Assembly (NCBI RefSeq): GCF_038593265.1
Contig: NZ_CP151979.1
Coordinates: 1,240,001 to 1,304,000 of the forward strand
Direction of reading: 5' to 3'
DNA from: Ureibacillus sp. FSL W7-1570
GTDB lineage: Bacteria; Bacillota; Bacilli; Bacillales_A; Planococcaceae
DNA length: 64,000 bases
The notes beneath the pieces are model-generated. The model searched no databases. It was not told the DNA's origin and saw only the letters and a list, made by a program, of their open reading frames with translations. This document shows, piece by piece, positions 1-11,043 of the stretch. A program made the position numbers and the translations under genes. How positions within the stretch are numbered: the stretch's first letter is position 1; every line of letters starts with the position of its first letter.

Positions 1-343
1 GTGCAACGACTTCTCTGGGACTGAACGGCTTTGTCATATAGTCATCCGCCCCCAACTCCAGTCCCAACACTTTGTCAAATTCATCTCCGCGGGCCGTCAA
101 CATAATGATGGGAATATTTTTCTTCAGGCTTCTCAATTCTTTGCAAATTTCCATCCCGTCCATCGAGGGCAACATTAAATCCAACAGGATCAAATCAGGT
201 GATTCATCGAGCGCTTTTTCAAACCCTTCCTTCCCGTCATTTGCTGTCAGGACTTCATACCCGGCGCGTTCCAAATTATATTTCAGCAAAGTGGCAATGG
301 ATGCTTCATCTTCTACAACTAAAATTGTCTTGTTTGATGTCAT
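1..343 (-). CDS. phoP: PhoP-type response regulator, receiver domain (3' truncated by window edge)
   Basis: N-terminal 114 codons of a two-component response regulator; the rest, including the expected OmpR-type DNA-binding domain, lies outside the window. Visible: the acidic pair E11-D12 after the first beta strand (ILVVEDE), the phosphoacceptor D55 in LLDLMLP, the conserved Thr in MLTARGD and the conserved Lys in MTKPFSP, so the receiver looks functional. The ATG follows a GGAGG-like ribosome site. Gene order citZ-icd-mdh-(maoC)-regulator matches phoP-phoR of B. subtilis, the phosphate-starvation regulator. The name rests on this context, since the output domain is not visible. A 9-bp stem-loop at 367-390 lies just upstream. 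Confidence 0.8.
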   Translation of the reverse strand, partial: MTSNKTILVVEDEASIATLLKYNLERAGYEVLTANDGKEGFEKALDESPDLILLDLMLPSMDGMEICKELRSLKKNIPIIMLTARGDEFDKVLGLELGADDYMTKPFSPREVVA

Positions 344-400
344 TTTTTCCTCCATGATTGTTATTTGATTTGAAACCCCCATTTCAAATCAATCATTTGT

Positions 401-841
401 TCACTTTATTGGAGGCATTACTTTTACCAATCCTCGCATGACATGTTGGTGGTTTTTATTCATCCCATTGATTTGAATATTCACTAAATTATTTTCATAA
501 TCGATATGTTGAACTTCCAATAAAATTTCGATGGTTTCATAATGGTATACCGGTTCTAAATATATTAAATTTTGCTCCCGAATATGCGAACCTGGACCGG
601 GCAAATACTTGGAAATCGCGCTTGTCACAATCCCATTCAACATGATCGGTGGGACAATCGGTTTTTTGAAAGCTGTTTCTTTCGCGTAGTCGTGTTGGAT
701 ATACAAAGGATTATTGTCATTTGTCAAACCCAAGTACAAAAGTAAATCTTTGTCTTCAATTGTTTCTATCAAGTGAACCCTCTCGCCAACTGCAATCTCA
801 TCGATTTTTTTGCCAATTTTGGTTCTAGTGCCTTTTAACAA
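401..841 (-). CDS. MaoC-like hotdog-fold protein
   Basis: 146-residue single hotdog domain of the MaoC/(R)-enoyl-CoA hydratase family. The hydratase motif region reads TNDNNPLYIQ: the Asp and the NPL core are present, but the His expected five residues after the Asp is Tyr. The later LPGPGS turn is conserved. The start is TTG at 841, set by GGAGGA nine bases upstream. The gene sits between mdh and phoP in the TCA operon direction with an 81-base gap from mdh. It may bind an acyl-CoA or acyl-ACP without classical hydratase activity; function is not proven by the sequence. Confidence 0.75.
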   Translation of the reverse strand: MLKGTRTKIGKKIDEIAVGERVHLIETIEDKDLLLYLGLTNDNNPLYIQHDYAKETAFKKPIVPPIMLNGIVTSAISKYLPGPGSHIREQNLIYLEPVYHYETIEILLEVQHIDYENNLVNIQINGMNKNHQHVMRGLVKVMPPIK

Positions 842-922
842 TTGAATGATTCCTCCTAAATTAATGACGTCAATTTCATAGTATCAATTTTTTCAGAAAA
901 TAGCCACAATAAAAGAGAGGAA

Positions 923-1861
923 TCAATTTAAGGCACTCATGAGGCTTTTTACCGACTCGGCGGATTTTTTCAACGCCGCTTTTTCATCTTCCGTCAAATC
1001 CAATTCAAATATCTTCTCAACCCCGTTCGCGCCGAGCAGAGTTGGCACACCCAAATAAATGCCCTCGAAACCATACTCTCCTTCCAAATAAGCAACAGCA
1101 GGCAAAATGCGGCGCTGATCCTTGATGATGGCCTCCGCCATTTCCACCAATGCCGCGGCGGGAGCGTAATAGGCGGAACCGTTACCCAATAAGTTGACAA
1201 TTTCACCGCCACCGACACGTGTCCTTTGAACAATTTGTTCCAGCCGGTCTTTTGGAATCAATGTTTCAACCGGAATCCCTCCGACATAAGAATAGCGGGT
1301 GAGTGGAACCATTGTATCTCCGTGCCCTCCTAATACAAATCCGGAGACATCTTTGACGGATACATTCAATTCCTCTGCGACGAAAGCGCGAAATCTTGCT
1401 GTATCCAATACCCCCGATTGCCCCAGCACTTTATTTTTCGGAAGGCCGGATTCTTTATAAGCAACATACGTCATCGCATCGACCGGATTCGTTAATACAA
1501 TGATTGTCGGATTTGATGAGTGTTTCATAATCTCTTTTGTGACAGATTTGACGACTTTTTGATTGATTTGAACCAAATCATCCCGGCTCATTCCCGGTTT
1601 TCTTGCAACCCCTGCCGTAATGATGACCAAGTCCGAATCAGCGGTATCTTTATAATCTGACGTACCGGTGACATATGAATCAAAGCCTTGAATCGGCGCC
1701 GCTTCCCACATGTCCAAAGCTTTGCCTTTCGTTGGATTTTCAGCCTCAGGAATATCAACCAAAACCACATCGCCCAATTCCTTTTGGGCCAACAAAAAAG
1801 CGGTGGTTGAACCTGTAAAACCTGCACCAATCACTGAAATTTTCTTTCTTTTCAAAGACAT
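923..1861 (-). CDS. mdh: Malate dehydrogenase
   Basis: NAD-dependent oxidation of malate to oxaloacetate in the TCA cycle, LDH-like MDH family, 312 residues (normal length). The N-terminal Rossmann motif GAGFTG, the adenine-ribose Asp in VVLVDIP, substrate arginines in RKPGMSRDD, and the catalytic His in [10 protein letters not shown] are all present. The frame is open further upstream, but the ATG at 1861 aligns with the family start ([14 protein letters not shown]) and has a GGGGGT ribosome site. It is the third gene of citZ-icd-mdh and is separated from icd by a terminator-like hairpin at 1906-1947, which may lower its expression relative to icd. Confidence 0.95.
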   Translation of the reverse strand: MSLKRKKISVIGAGFTGSTTAFLLAQKELGDVVLVDIPEAENPTKGKALDMWEAAPIQGFDSYVTGTSDYKDTADSDLVIITAGVARKPGMSRDDLVQINQKVVKSVTKEIMKHSSNPTIIVLTNPVDAMTYVAYKESGLPKNKVLGQSGVLDTARFRAFVAEELNVSVKDVSGFVLGGHGDTMVPLTRYSYVGGIPVETLIPKDRLEQIVQRTRVGGGEIVNLLGNGSAYYAPAAALVEMAEAIIKDQRRILPAVAYLEGEYGFEGIYLGVPTLLGANGVEKIFELDLTEDEKAALKKSAESVKSLMSALN

Positions 1862-1905
1862 ATGTACTACCCCCAATTCAAAATAAATTCTATATATAAG
1901 TATAT

Positions 1906-1947
1906 ACAAAAAGGGTCGTCCCAATTTAACGCTTGAGACGGCCCTTT
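1906..1947 (-). terminator. Terminator-like hairpin between icd and mdh
   Basis: Arms 1911-1920 and 1937-1946 form a 10-bp stem with one G-U pair. On the minus strand it is followed by a run of five T. It lies 45 bases before the mdh start, downstream of icd, so it may act as a partial terminator or attenuator inside the operon. Confidence 0.6.
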
Positions 1948-2014
1948 GTTTATTGGAATTCAACAAAAGCTTTGGAAAATCCTTCAAACTTTTATGAACT
2001 TTTTCATTTATAAA

Positions 2015-3280
2015 TTAAAGATTTTTAATTAGTGCATCTGCGAATTCAGAACATTTCACTTCTGTCGCACCTTCCATCAAACGTGCGAAGTCGTATGTTA
2101 CGACTTTAGAAGCGATTGTTTTTTCGATGGATTTAGTAATTAAGTCAGCAGCTTCTTTCCATCCAAGGTGTTCAAACATTAATACACCAGAAAGGATTAC
2201 TGAAGATGGGTTCACTTTATCTAAACCTGCATATTTAGGAGCAGTACCGTGAGTTGCTTCGAAGATCGCATGGCCAGTTACATAGTTGATGTTTGCTCCT
2301 GGAGCGATACCGATACCGCCGACTTGTGCAGCCAATGCGTCGGAAATGTAGTCACCGTTTAAGTTCATTGTAGCCACTACATCGAATTCTTTTGGACGAG
2401 TTAATACTTGTTGTAAGAAGATATCAGCGATTGTGTCTTTAACGATGATTTTGCCGGCTGCTTCTGCTTCAGCTTGAGCTTCGTTGGCAGCTTCCACACC
2501 TTTTTCCGCTTTGATGCGGTCATATTGATCCCATGTGAATACTTTATCGCCGAATTCGCGTTCAGCTAATGCATAACCCCATTTTTTGAAGCCGCCTTCA
2601 GTGAATTTCATGATGTTACCTTTATGCACTAAAGTTACAGATTTGCGGCCTTCGCGGATTGCATATTCGATTGCAGCGCGGATTAAGCGTTCAGAACCTT
2701 CGATGGAAACCGGTTTGATACCGATTGCGGAAGTTTCTGGGAAGCGGATTTTCTTAACGCCGAATTCATCTTGTAAAAATTTGATTAATTTTTTCGCTTC
2801 TTCAGATTGTGCTTCGTATTCAATACCTGCATAGATGTCTTCTGTATTTTCACGGAAAATGACCATATCTACATGTTCAGGATGTTTTACAGGAGATGGA
2901 ACACCGTCGAAGTAACGTACAGGGCGTAAGCATACGTACAAGTCTAATTCTTGGCGCAATGCTACGTTTAGAGAACGAATTCCCCCACCTACTGGAGTTG
3001 TAAGAGGACCTTTGATTGCGATTAAATATTCGTTGATTTTATCTAAAGTTTCTTGAGGTAACCATTCGCCAGTTTGATTGTAGGCTTTTTCACCGGCAAG
3101 AACTTCTAACCATTGAATTTTTCTTTCTCCGTTATAAGCTTTTTCTACAGCCGCATCGAACACACGAACAGCAGCAGCCCAAATATCCGGACCTGTACCG
3201 TCTCCTTCGATGAAAGGAATGATTGGATTATTAGGTACAATTAATTTACCATTTTCTACCACAATTTTACCGTTAGTCAT
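2015..3280 (-). CDS. icd: Isocitrate dehydrogenase (NADP)
   Basis: Oxidative decarboxylation of isocitrate to 2-oxoglutarate in the TCA cycle. 421 residues, as expected for the homodimeric bacterial enzyme. The substrate-binding loop [13 protein letters not shown] carries the Ser that is phosphorylated in the E. coli enzyme, followed by the conserved Arg-rich segment [10 protein letters not shown]; the metal-binding acidic segment and the NADP-binding GTAPKYAG region are also visible. The start ATG has TAGGAGG seven to eight bases upstream. It follows citZ at about 100 bases, with a perfect 32-bp palindrome in the gap. Codon choice looks like that of a highly expressed gene. Confidence 0.96.
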   Translation of the reverse strand: MTNGKIVVENGKLIVPNNPIIPFIEGDGTGPDIWAAAVRVFDAAVEKAYNGERKIQWLEVLAGEKAYNQTGEWLPQETLDKINEYLIAIKGPLTTPVGGGIRSLNVALRQELDLYVCLRPVRYFDGVPSPVKHPEHVDMVIFRENTEDIYAGIEYEAQSEEAKKLIKFLQDEFGVKKIRFPETSAIGIKPVSIEGSERLIRAAIEYAIREGRKSVTLVHKGNIMKFTEGGFKKWGYALAEREFGDKVFTWDQYDRIKAEKGVEAANEAQAEAEAAGKIIVKDTIADIFLQQVLTRPKEFDVVATMNLNGDYISDALAAQVGGIGIAPGANINYVTGHAIFEATHGTAPKYAGLDKVNPSSVILSGVLMFEHLGWKEAADLITKSIEKTIASKVVTYDFARLMEGATEVKCSEFADALIKNL

Positions 3281-3306
3281 GTATGTTGCCTCCTATATTC
3301 ATAAGT

Positions 3307-3338
3307 CTAGGACTGTGTTAGATCTAACACAGTCCTAG
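3307..3338. repeat. Perfect 32-bp palindrome between citZ and icd
   Basis: Two exactly complementary 16-base halves meet at an AGATCT centre. In the citZ-icd transcript it would fold into a strong hairpin, but no T run follows on the minus strand, so a role in mRNA stability or processing, or as a protein-binding site, is more likely than termination. Confidence 0.8.
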
Positions 3339-3384
3339 TGTATTTTAGCATATTTTCTAAAAATTTTTCATTCCAATTTAAAAA

Positions 3385-4500
3385 TTATCTTTCTTCGATT
3401 GGAACATATTGTTGATGTTTAGGACCCACGTATTCAGCACGAGGACGGATCAAGCGGTTATTTGCATATTGTTCAAGGATGTGAGCAAGCCATCCTGATG
3501 TACGGGATACTGCAAAGATTGGTGTGAATAGGTCATGCTCGATATCAAGTGAATCATACACTGATGCAGAGAAGAAGTCAACGTTTGCTGGAAGTCCTTT
3601 TTGACCTACAACGATGTCATGAATTTTCACTGACATTTCATATAATTCCGGTTTGCCTTTTAGGTTTGTCAATTTTTCGCTCATAACGCGTAAATGTTTC
3701 GCGCGTGGGTCTCCTTTGCGGTATACGCGGTGACCAAAGCCCATGATTTTTTCTTTGTTGTTTAATTTATTCATGATATAAGGTTCTACATTTTCGATTG
3801 AACCGATTTCAGTCAACATTTTCATTACTTGTTCGTTAGCTCCACCGTGAAGCGGCCCTTTTAATGCGCCGATTGCAGCAGTGATTCCGGAATATACATC
3901 GGAAAGTGTGGCTACACAAACGCGTGCAGTGAATGTAGAAGCGTTCAATTCATGGTCTGCATGCAATACTAATGCTTTGTTGAAAGCTTCGATTTCGATT
4001 GGATCTGGCTCTTTGCCATGCAACATATATAAGAAGTTTGCTGCATATCCTAATTCAAGTTTTGGAGCAACTGGCTCTAAACCTCTGCGGATGCGAGAGA
4101 ATGCAGCTACGATTGTACCAATTTTAGCTTGGATGCGGATTGCTTTTCTGTAGTTTGCTTCATCGCTCATTACATCAGCTTCGTCATCATATGCGCTCAA
4201 TAAAGAAACAGCAGTACGCAATGCTGCCATTGGATGCACTTTGTCAATAGGCATCGCTTTGAATAAATCGATCACTTGTTGAGGAATTTCCGCATTTTCA
4301 GCAAGTTGTTGTTTAAGTTCTTCCAACTCTTCTTTCTTTGGTAGACGTTGGTGCCATAACAGATAAATAACTTCTTCGAATGAAGAGTTTTCCGCTAAGT
4401 CATCGATGCTGTAACCTACATATGTAAGTGTATCATCGATTATTGAACTAATTTTGGATTCAGCAGCAATAATACCTTCTAAACCGCGTGTTGCTGTCAT
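3385..4500 (-). CDS. citZ: Citrate synthase
   Basis: Condenses acetyl-CoA and oxaloacetate to citrate, the first TCA step. 371 residues, the usual length of the Gram-positive CitZ type. The catalytic region HGGANEQV (His), the GFGHRVYR signature and the late catalytic Asp region (VDFFSASVY) are seen. The frame is open 13 codons upstream, but ATG at 4500 matches the family start and has GGAG nine bases before it. First gene of the citZ-icd-mdh unit; its upstream region holds a good sigma-A promoter and a cre box, pointing to CcpA control. Confidence 0.95.
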   Translation of the reverse strand: MTATRGLEGIIAAESKISSIIDDTLTYVGYSIDDLAENSSFEEVIYLLWHQRLPKKEELEELKQQLAENAEIPQQVIDLFKAMPIDKVHPMAALRTAVSLLSAYDDEADVMSDEANYRKAIRIQAKIGTIVAAFSRIRRGLEPVAPKLELGYAANFLYMLHGKEPDPIEIEAFNKALVLHADHELNASTFTARVCVATLSDVYSGITAAIGALKGPLHGGANEQVMKMLTEIGSIENVEPYIMNKLNNKEKIMGFGHRVYRKGDPRAKHLRVMSEKLTNLKGKPELYEMSVKIHDIVVGQKGLPANVDFFSASVYDSLDIEHDLFTPIFAVSRTSGWLAHILEQYANNRLIRPRAEYVGPKHQQYVPIEER

Positions 4501-4609
4501 AAAAAATCGCTCCCTCTCTAAAATATTTAATGAATGCAAATTCTAATTGTAAGTGCTTTCTTTTTCTTTTATGACACTTACGGTCGTTTCGCTCAAAATG
4601 AACCTATTA

Positions 4610-4623
4610 TTAAATCGCTTACA
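4610..4623 (-). promoter_or_regulatory. CcpA binding site (cre) at the citZ promoter
   Basis: Read on the minus strand, TGTAAGCGATTTAA matches 13 of 14 positions of the cre consensus TGWAANCGNTNWCA. It begins seven bases after the -10 hexamer, at the expected transcription start, so CcpA binding would block initiation. CitZ repression by CcpA is known in B. subtilis, and ccpA itself is in this window. Confidence 0.75.
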
Positions 4624-4629
4624 ACGAAT

Positions 4630-4658
4630 ATTATAATAAATTTTGACGTCTTTGTGAA
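4630..4658 (-). promoter_or_regulatory. Sigma-A promoter of citZ-icd-mdh
   Basis: Minus strand -35 TTCACA (4653-4658), 17-bp spacer, -10 TATAAT (4630-4635). The start would fall near 4623, leaving a leader of about 120 bases that contains an inverted repeat GTAAGTG/CACTTAC (4549-4581). Confidence 0.75.
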
Positions 4659-4768
4659 TAATTTTTCAAAAATAAAGAAAAAAAAGTAAACCGAATAAAA
4701 AATCTGCGTTTTCGAGAATTTTTGTTCTTCAACGAGATTATATTCACTGGATTCAGGGGTGATGATAA

Positions 4769-5737
4769 TTGCAATTGAATAAATTTTCTGTCTATTACAA
4801 CAAAAATATTGTCCAATTTTTGGCCCTCATATTATATTTTGCTTTGCTTTGGCTCATATTGCCAATCTCGTTGGCCATATTCTGTGCATATTTATTATAT
4901 CCCATTATTCACTTTTGCAATCAGCGATTGAAACTACCTTATATTATAATTGCCATCATTATATCTATATTAATTTTCATATCATTTTATTCCTTCTTTT
5001 ATATTACAATTCAAAGCATTATCTCCATTTATCCTGAAGTGAAAAAACAAGTGGAAGATCTACAATTTTTTGACTCCAAATATGTTTTCCTTTTGGAAAA
5101 TATCTTTAACGAGTCGCTGACATACATCGATACGGCAATCATGGGCATGGCAGGCTATTTGCAGAACATCTTTCAATATGTATTTGAAATTTTTGTTTTT
5201 CTGGTAGCTTTCTACTTTTCCCTGTTTGAATCAAAAAGGGACCGGTACTGGTTTTTCATCTATGTTCCGAAATCATATCGCAGCAGTTGGAAACAGTATT
5301 TCACAAAAGCTACAAATCTATTCAGCTATTTCTTGTACGTCAATTTCCAGTTGTTTATCATCACTTTTTTTCTTCTCAGCATTGGACTTGCATTGCTGCA
5401 ATTTGAGAAACCGGTGAACAAAGCCTTTTTGATTTCTTTTGCAGATGTCCTGCCGTTTTTCGGAATCGGTTTATTTCTGATTCCGATCGCCATCTACTTT
5501 TTTGTAACAGGAGAAAAGTTTCTATGTTTTGCATTGCTATTGCTCTATGTTTTTATACAAATTACAAGGCAGCTGACTGAATCATTGCTATGGGCGTCCA
5601 CCTTTCAATTGCGGACGGTCCACACATTTTTCATCAGCGCTGCCTCCATTCTGTTATTTGGCGTCTATGGAATTATACTGAGTCCATTTTTGTTATTGAT
5701 TGCAGTAAAAATTAAACAAAGTGTTAACGCTGGATAA
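4769..5737 (+). CDS. ytvI: AI-2E transporter family membrane protein (YtvI-like)
   Basis: 322-residue polytopic membrane protein of the PerM/AI-2E exporter family, a group whose bacterial substrates are mostly unknown. About seven to eight hydrophobic segments are visible: two at the N-terminus (residues 12-50), one at 57-80, then a soluble loop, and a block of helices from residue 140 to the C-terminus, including the family pattern ADVLPFFGIGLFLIPIAI. It starts at a TTG with GGGGTG upstream. It is divergent from citZ, as ytvI is in B. subtilis, and its 3' end overlaps the convergent fxsA by 14 bases. Confidence 0.8.
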   Translation: MQLNKFSVYYNKNIVQFLALILYFALLWLILPISLAIFCAYLLYPIIHFCNQRLKLPYIIIAIIISILIFISFYSFFYITIQSIISIYPEVKKQVEDLQFFDSKYVFLLENIFNESLTYIDTAIMGMAGYLQNIFQYVFEIFVFLVAFYFSLFESKRDRYWFFIYVPKSYRSSWKQYFTKATNLFSYFLYVNFQLFIITFFLLSIGLALLQFEKPVNKAFLISFADVLPFFGIGLFLIPIAIYFFVTGEKFLCFALLLLYVFIQITRQLTESLLWASTFQLRTVHTFFISAASILLFGVYGIILSPFLLLIAVKIKQSVNAG

Positions 5738-6113
5738 TGATGACCTGATTGTTTTCCATTTTTCTTCGGATCCATTCCACGATCATCGGCTTGTACAACT
5801 GTCGTGTCCATGGAAGGACCATCGTAAAGGCGATAATATCAGAGATGAAGCCGGGCAAAATAAATAATACGCCTCCCAAAAATATGAGAAATGCATCAAC
5901 CATCGCATGCCCAGGAGGTTCTCCCCGGTAAATGCTGTCCCGGAGATTTTGAAGGGATTTTAAACCTTGTTTTTTCGTAATCACAACTCCCACTAAACTT
6001 GCCAATATAATAAGCAGTAACGTGCTTAAAACACCCAGCCAATTTCCGACTATGATAAACATGGCAATTTCAAACAAAACAAACAAAATACTGATGAAGA
6101 AGATTTTTCTCAA
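5724..6113 (-). CDS. fxsA: FxsA family membrane protein
   Basis: 129-residue inner-membrane protein of the FxsA family (B. subtilis YtzA; E. coli FxsA relieves F exclusion of phage T7). Hydrophobic segments at about residues 3-22, 25-45 and 70-98, with the family motif GGVLFILPGFISDIIAF and a basic C-terminal tail. The open frame extends further upstream, but TTG at 6113 has GGAGGG six bases before it and gives the expected family length. It follows pyk across a hairpin at 6207-6242, as in the pfkA-pyk-ytzA order. The physiological role is unknown. Confidence 0.8.
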   Translation of the reverse strand: MRKIFFISILFVLFEIAMFIIVGNWLGVLSTLLLIILASLVGVVITKKQGLKSLQNLRDSIYRGEPPGHAMVDAFLIFLGGVLFILPGFISDIIAFTMVLPWTRQLYKPMIVEWIRRKMENNQVIIIQR

Positions 6114-6206
6114 CGGATACCCTCCATTAGAGTCATTTTTCTCATAAAGTAAATACGAAAAAGATAGGAAAAAAGTTTCAATAAATTTTCGCATGATGAA
6201 AATTGA

Positions 6207-6242
6207 GGCTGTTTAAAAAGTATGCTCCTTTTTAAACAGCCT
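6207..6242 (-). terminator. Hairpin after pyk
   Basis: 15-bp perfect stem (6207-6221 with 6228-6242) around a short loop, 16 bases past the pyk stop. The T run after it is weak, so some read-through into fxsA is likely. Confidence 0.6.
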
Positions 6243-6257
6243 TTCATTTGATCATGC

Positions 6258-8018
6258 TTACAAGACGCTTGCATGTCCTTTATAAATAACGCCGGTTTCC
6301 GCATCCATCGTAATTTCCTGTCCGTGCCGGATGAGTGAGGTTGCTTCTTTCACACCCACGATGACAGGGATCCCCAAGCTGAGACCGACAACGGCCGCAT
6401 GGCTTGTTAAGCCTCCCTCTTCGGTGATGATGCCGACACATTTTTCAATCACCGGCATCATTTCCCGATCCGTTCCGACCGTTACAAGAATTTTTCCTTC
6501 CACATCGTAGGCTTGCGCTTCTTCCGCATTTTTCACAACAACCGCTTTGCCTACGACCGATTGTTTGCCGATGCCTTGTCCGCGGGCTAACAGGTCGCCG
6601 ATCACATGGACTTTCATCAAGTTTGTCGTACCTGATTCGCCGACTGGAACGCCCGCTGTAATGATCACGACATCACCATGATCCACATAACCATGTTTCA
6701 ATGCTTCATCAACGGCAAGTTCCAAAATTTCATCCGTTGTTTTTGCTTTATGGGTTACAATTGGTAATACTCCCCAAACCAGTGTTAATTTTTGCGCAGT
6801 GGACTGGCTATCCGTAATGGCGATAATCGGTACGCCAGGGCGGTATTTTGCGATCAATTTGGCTGTAACGCCGCTTGCTGTCGGGGCAAGTACCGCTTTT
6901 ACCCCAAGATTGATGGAAGTATATGAAACGGCTTGGGAGAGGGCTTCTGTCATTGTCGTTTCTTTTTCACGGCTTCTTGTTTGGACGATGGTGCGATAGT
7001 CCAATGAGTTTTCCGTAAATTCCGCAATACGGTTCATCGTTTTTACCGATTCCACCGGATACAATCCCGCAGCCGTTTCTCCGGAAAGCATGATCGCATC
7101 CGTACCATCCATAATGGCATTGGCGACGTCACTTGCTTCCGCGCGGGTTGGACGCGGATTCCGCTGCATGGAGTCAAGCATTTGGGTTGCCGTGATAACG
7201 GGTTTTCCCAATTGATTGCATTTTTTGATCAATGCTTTCTGAACAAGCGGAACTTCTTCTGCCGGAATTTCCACCCCCAAGTCTCCCCGGGCAACCATCA
7301 ATCCATCGGAAACTTCAATAATTTCATCGATATTATCTACGCCTTCACGGTTTTCGATTTTAGGGATGATTTGGATGTGCCCACCGCCATTTTGTTCAAG
7401 CAATTCACGGATTTCCAGCACATCTTTCGCTGTCCGGACAAAGGAAGCGGCGATAAAATCGACCCCTTGTTCTATGCCGAATAGAATATCCTTCGCATCT
7501 TTTTCGGTAATTCCAGGCAATTTGATGGAAACTCCAGGGACGTTTACACCTTTTTTATTTTTCAAAACGCCGGCATTTTCAACGATTGTATGAATTAATC
7601 CTTTCTCGTAATCTTTCGCCAATACCCGCAACTGAATGAGTCCGTCATCCAATAAAATAATATCGTTTTGATCCACATCATATATCAATTGGTCATACGT
7701 AACCGAAAAACATGTTTCATCGCCGAGCACTTCTTTCATCGAAATATCGATGACTTGTCCCGTTTGCAAATGGACTTCCCCGTTTTTCATATCATGTGTC
7801 CGGATTTCCGGACCTTTTGTATCGAGCAAAATGCCGACAATCTTATTTAACCGGTTGGCGACATCCCGGATGGTCGCAATGCGCATCGCATGTTCCTCAT
7901 GAGTGCCATGGGAAAAGTTCAATCTCGCTACATTCATCCCTGCTTTCATCAGTTCTTCAAGAACTTCTGGAGATTCGCTTGCAGGTCCAATGGTACAAAC
8001 AATTTTTGTCTTTCTCAT
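6258..8018 (-). CDS. pyk: Pyruvate kinase with C-terminal PEP-utilizer domain
   Basis: Transfers phosphate from phosphoenolpyruvate to ADP, the last step of glycolysis. 586 residues, the long Bacillus form. The N-terminal barrel starts [14 protein letters not shown] and carries the K+/Mg2+ site motifs ([32 protein letters not shown]) and the active-site TATQMLDSM. The extra C-terminal segment (about residues 480-586) is a PEP-utilizer mobile domain with the LTSHAAVVG motif, where the His-containing loop is present. Start chosen at 8018, seven bases after GGAGAG; five extra upstream codons are unlikely. It follows pfkA by 28 bases in one operon. Confidence 0.96.
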   Translation of the reverse strand: MRKTKIVCTIGPASESPEVLEELMKAGMNVARLNFSHGTHEEHAMRIATIRDVANRLNKIVGILLDTKGPEIRTHDMKNGEVHLQTGQVIDISMKEVLGDETCFSVTYDQLIYDVDQNDIILLDDGLIQLRVLAKDYEKGLIHTIVENAGVLKNKKGVNVPGVSIKLPGITEKDAKDILFGIEQGVDFIAASFVRTAKDVLEIRELLEQNGGGHIQIIPKIENREGVDNIDEIIEVSDGLMVARGDLGVEIPAEEVPLVQKALIKKCNQLGKPVITATQMLDSMQRNPRPTRAEASDVANAIMDGTDAIMLSGETAAGLYPVESVKTMNRIAEFTENSLDYRTIVQTRSREKETTMTEALSQAVSYTSINLGVKAVLAPTASGVTAKLIAKYRPGVPIIAITDSQSTAQKLTLVWGVLPIVTHKAKTTDEILELAVDEALKHGYVDHGDVVIITAGVPVGESGTTNLMKVHVIGDLLARGQGIGKQSVVGKAVVVKNAEEAQAYDVEGKILVTVGTDREMMPVIEKCVGIITEEGGLTSHAAVVGLSLGIPVIVGVKEATSLIRHGQEITMDAETGVIYKGHASVL

Positions 8019-8046
8019 ATCCATTCTCTCCATCTTTTAAATATAT

Positions 8047-9072
<1,026 letters not shown>

Positions 9073-9111
9073 TCAATCACTTTATTATACTCCCATTATA
9101 AACGAACCTTG

Positions 9112-9154
9112 GAAATGAAAATGACAAAATCCTGATAAATTTGGATTTTGTCAT
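9112..9154 (-). terminator. Terminator after accA
   Basis: 12-bp perfect stem (9121-9132 with 9143-9154), 10-base loop, followed on the minus strand by TTTTC. It lies 17 bases beyond the accA stop. Confidence 0.8.
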
Positions 9155-9171
9155 TGTAAAGGGTGAAAACA

Positions 9172-10137
9172 TTATTGAACATTTTCTTCAATATAGTCCC
9201 CAATTTGACGGAATTTATCATAGCGATCCTGGATAATTTCTTCTTCTGACATGACCGTCAATTCGTCCAGCCCTTTTTTCAAGTATTCTTTTAATATGTT
9301 TGCTTGTTCAGCCGGATTGCGGTGGGCCCCTCCAGGCACTTCAGGAATGATTTCATCGATGATGCCCATTTCCTTCAAGTCTTGGGCAGTGATTTTCATT
9401 GCCTCCGCCGCTTGTTTTGCAAGGCTTGCATCCTTCCATAATATGGAGGCGGCACCTTCCGGAGAAATTACGGAGTATGTGGAATTTTCCAGCATATAAA
9501 TGCGGTTTGTCACGCCCAATGCCAAAGCTCCGCCGCTTCCCCCTTCACCAATGACCATGCTGATGACAGGCACCTTAAGTCCGGCCATTTCAAATAAATT
9601 TTTGGCGATCGCCTCACTTTGCCCGCGCTCTTCCGCCGCTTTTCCCGGATAAGCCCCTTTTGTATCAATAAAGCAAATAATCGGACGTTTGAATTTTTCT
9701 GCTTGTTTCATTAAACGCAGCGCTTTGCGGTACCCTTCCGGATGGGGCATACCGAAATTCCGGCGAATATTTTCCTTCGTTCCTTTTCCGCGCTGATGGC
9801 CAATAATGGTCACCGGCTGCCCTTCAAAGGACGCGATTCCTCCGACGATCGCTTCATCATCGGAAAAGTATCGGTCACCATGCAATTCGATGAAATCTGT
9901 AAATATTTTCTCAATATAATCAAGGGTGGTTGGCCGCTCCGGATGTCTCGCCACTTGTACCCGATTCCAAGGTTCCATATTCGAATAAATTTTGATTTCC
10001 AATTGGCGCAACCGTTCTTCCAATGTCCGGATCTCATCGGACATGTCTACATTCGCCGTTTTGGCCAATTCCCTCAATTCATCTATTTTTTCTCTCAGTT
10101 TAATGATCGGCTCTTCAAATGATAAAGGTTTAGACAT
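9172..10137 (-). CDS. accA: Acetyl-CoA carboxylase carboxyltransferase subunit alpha
   Basis: With AccD it transfers carboxyl from carboxybiotin to acetyl-CoA, giving malonyl-CoA for fatty acid synthesis. 321 residues with an N-terminal coiled segment (residues 10-55) and the crotonase-like core ([25 protein letters not shown], oxyanion-region [12 protein letters not shown]). The ATG overlaps the last eight bases of accD, so the two are translationally coupled, with GGAGGAG upstream inside accD. Ends at a strong terminator. Confidence 0.96.
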   Translation of the reverse strand: MSKPLSFEEPIIKLREKIDELRELAKTANVDMSDEIRTLEERLRQLEIKIYSNMEPWNRVQVARHPERPTTLDYIEKIFTDFIELHGDRYFSDDEAIVGGIASFEGQPVTIIGHQRGKGTKENIRRNFGMPHPEGYRKALRLMKQAEKFKRPIICFIDTKGAYPGKAAEERGQSEAIAKNLFEMAGLKVPVISMVIGEGGSGGALALGVTNRIYMLENSTYSVISPEGAASILWKDASLAKQAAEAMKITAQDLKEMGIIDEIIPEVPGGAHRNPAEQANILKEYLKKGLDELTVMSEEEIIQDRYDKFRQIGDYIEENVQ

Positions 10138-11002
10138 GAGATACTCCTCCCCTCTTGTGCAATTTCACAATCGTCGCCACTTTATCCCGCATTTCTTTGC
10201 GATGGAAAATGGCATCCAGTTGGCCATGGGCGAGCAAAAATTCTGCCGTTTGGAAATCATCAGGCAACTTTTCCCTCACCGTTTGTTCAATCACCCTTCT
10301 CCCGGCAAAACCGATGAGCGCTTTAGGTTCGGCAATATTGATGTCCCCGAGGGATGCAAAGCTTGCTGACACTCCACCGGTTGTCGGGTCCGTCATGATG
10401 GAAATGAAGAGCAACCCTTCATCGCTGTGCCGTTTTAATGCAACGCTCGTCTTTGCCATTTGCATTAACGAGATGACGCCTTCCTGCATCCGTGCACCGC
10501 CGCTTGCAGTGAAGATGATGAACGGCACTTGCATTTCCGTCGCTTTTTCGATTGCGCGCGTAATTTTTTCACCGACAACGGAACCCATGGAACCCATTCT
10601 GAAATGGGAATCCATCACCGCTACAACCACATTTTCCCCTTTCAACGTTCCGCTTCCGGTTAAAACCGCTTCGGACAATCCCGTTTTTCTCATATCCGCT
10701 TCCACTTTTTCGATGTAAGAAGGGAAATTCAGCGGATTCGTCGTGCGCAAATGTTCATCAAAAGGTGTAAATGATTCCACATCCAAAAAAGAGTCGATCC
10801 GTTCCCATGCCGTCATTTTAAAATGATGGTCGCAGTTTGGGCATACTTTAAAATTCGTTTCCACTTCTTTCGTTAAAAAGATTTTTCGGCATGATGGGCA
10901 TTTTGTCATTAAATCCGCCGGAAATGAACTTTCTTTTTTCGGATTTAAAATGGCCCCTTTCGATTTTTTACGATTTAAAGATAGCAAATCTTTTATCGCC
11001 AC
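10130..11002 (-). CDS. accD: Acetyl-CoA carboxylase carboxyltransferase subunit beta
   Basis: Partner of AccA in the carboxyltransferase. 290 residues. An N-terminal four-cysteine zinc ribbon (CPSC at about 37-40 and CPNC at about 56-59), then the crotonase-like carboxyltransferase domain with [12 protein letters not shown] and [17 protein letters not shown]. The start is GTG at 11002, seven bases after AGGGGG. It lies 41 bases after the FadR-like regulator gene on the same strand, so the three genes probably form one unit controlled by that regulator. Confidence 0.96.
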   Translation of the reverse strand: MAIKDLLSLNRKKSKGAILNPKKESSFPADLMTKCPSCRKIFLTKEVETNFKVCPNCDHHFKMTAWERIDSFLDVESFTPFDEHLRTTNPLNFPSYIEKVEADMRKTGLSEAVLTGSGTLKGENVVVAVMDSHFRMGSMGSVVGEKITRAIEKATEMQVPFIIFTASGGARMQEGVISLMQMAKTSVALKRHSDEGLLFISIMTDPTTGGVSASFASLGDINIAEPKALIGFAGRRVIEQTVREKLPDDFQTAEFLLAHGQLDAIFHRKEMRDKVATIVKLHKRGGVSHV

Positions 11003-11043
11003 GTTTTTTCCCCCTAGTAATCATTTTTATTCTTCACGGAGCT

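Noticed and set aside
367-390. Stem-loop before phoP as a terminator of the MaoC-like gene
   Set aside because: 9-bp stem, but no T run on the minus strand; kept only as a note.
4631-4816. Small minus-strand frame upstream of citZ
   Set aside because: Overlaps the citZ promoter and the ytvI start, with no ribosome site.
10155-10718. 187-codon open frame opposite accD
   Set aside because: Shadow of a conserved gene on the other strand, with no family resemblance or start signal.
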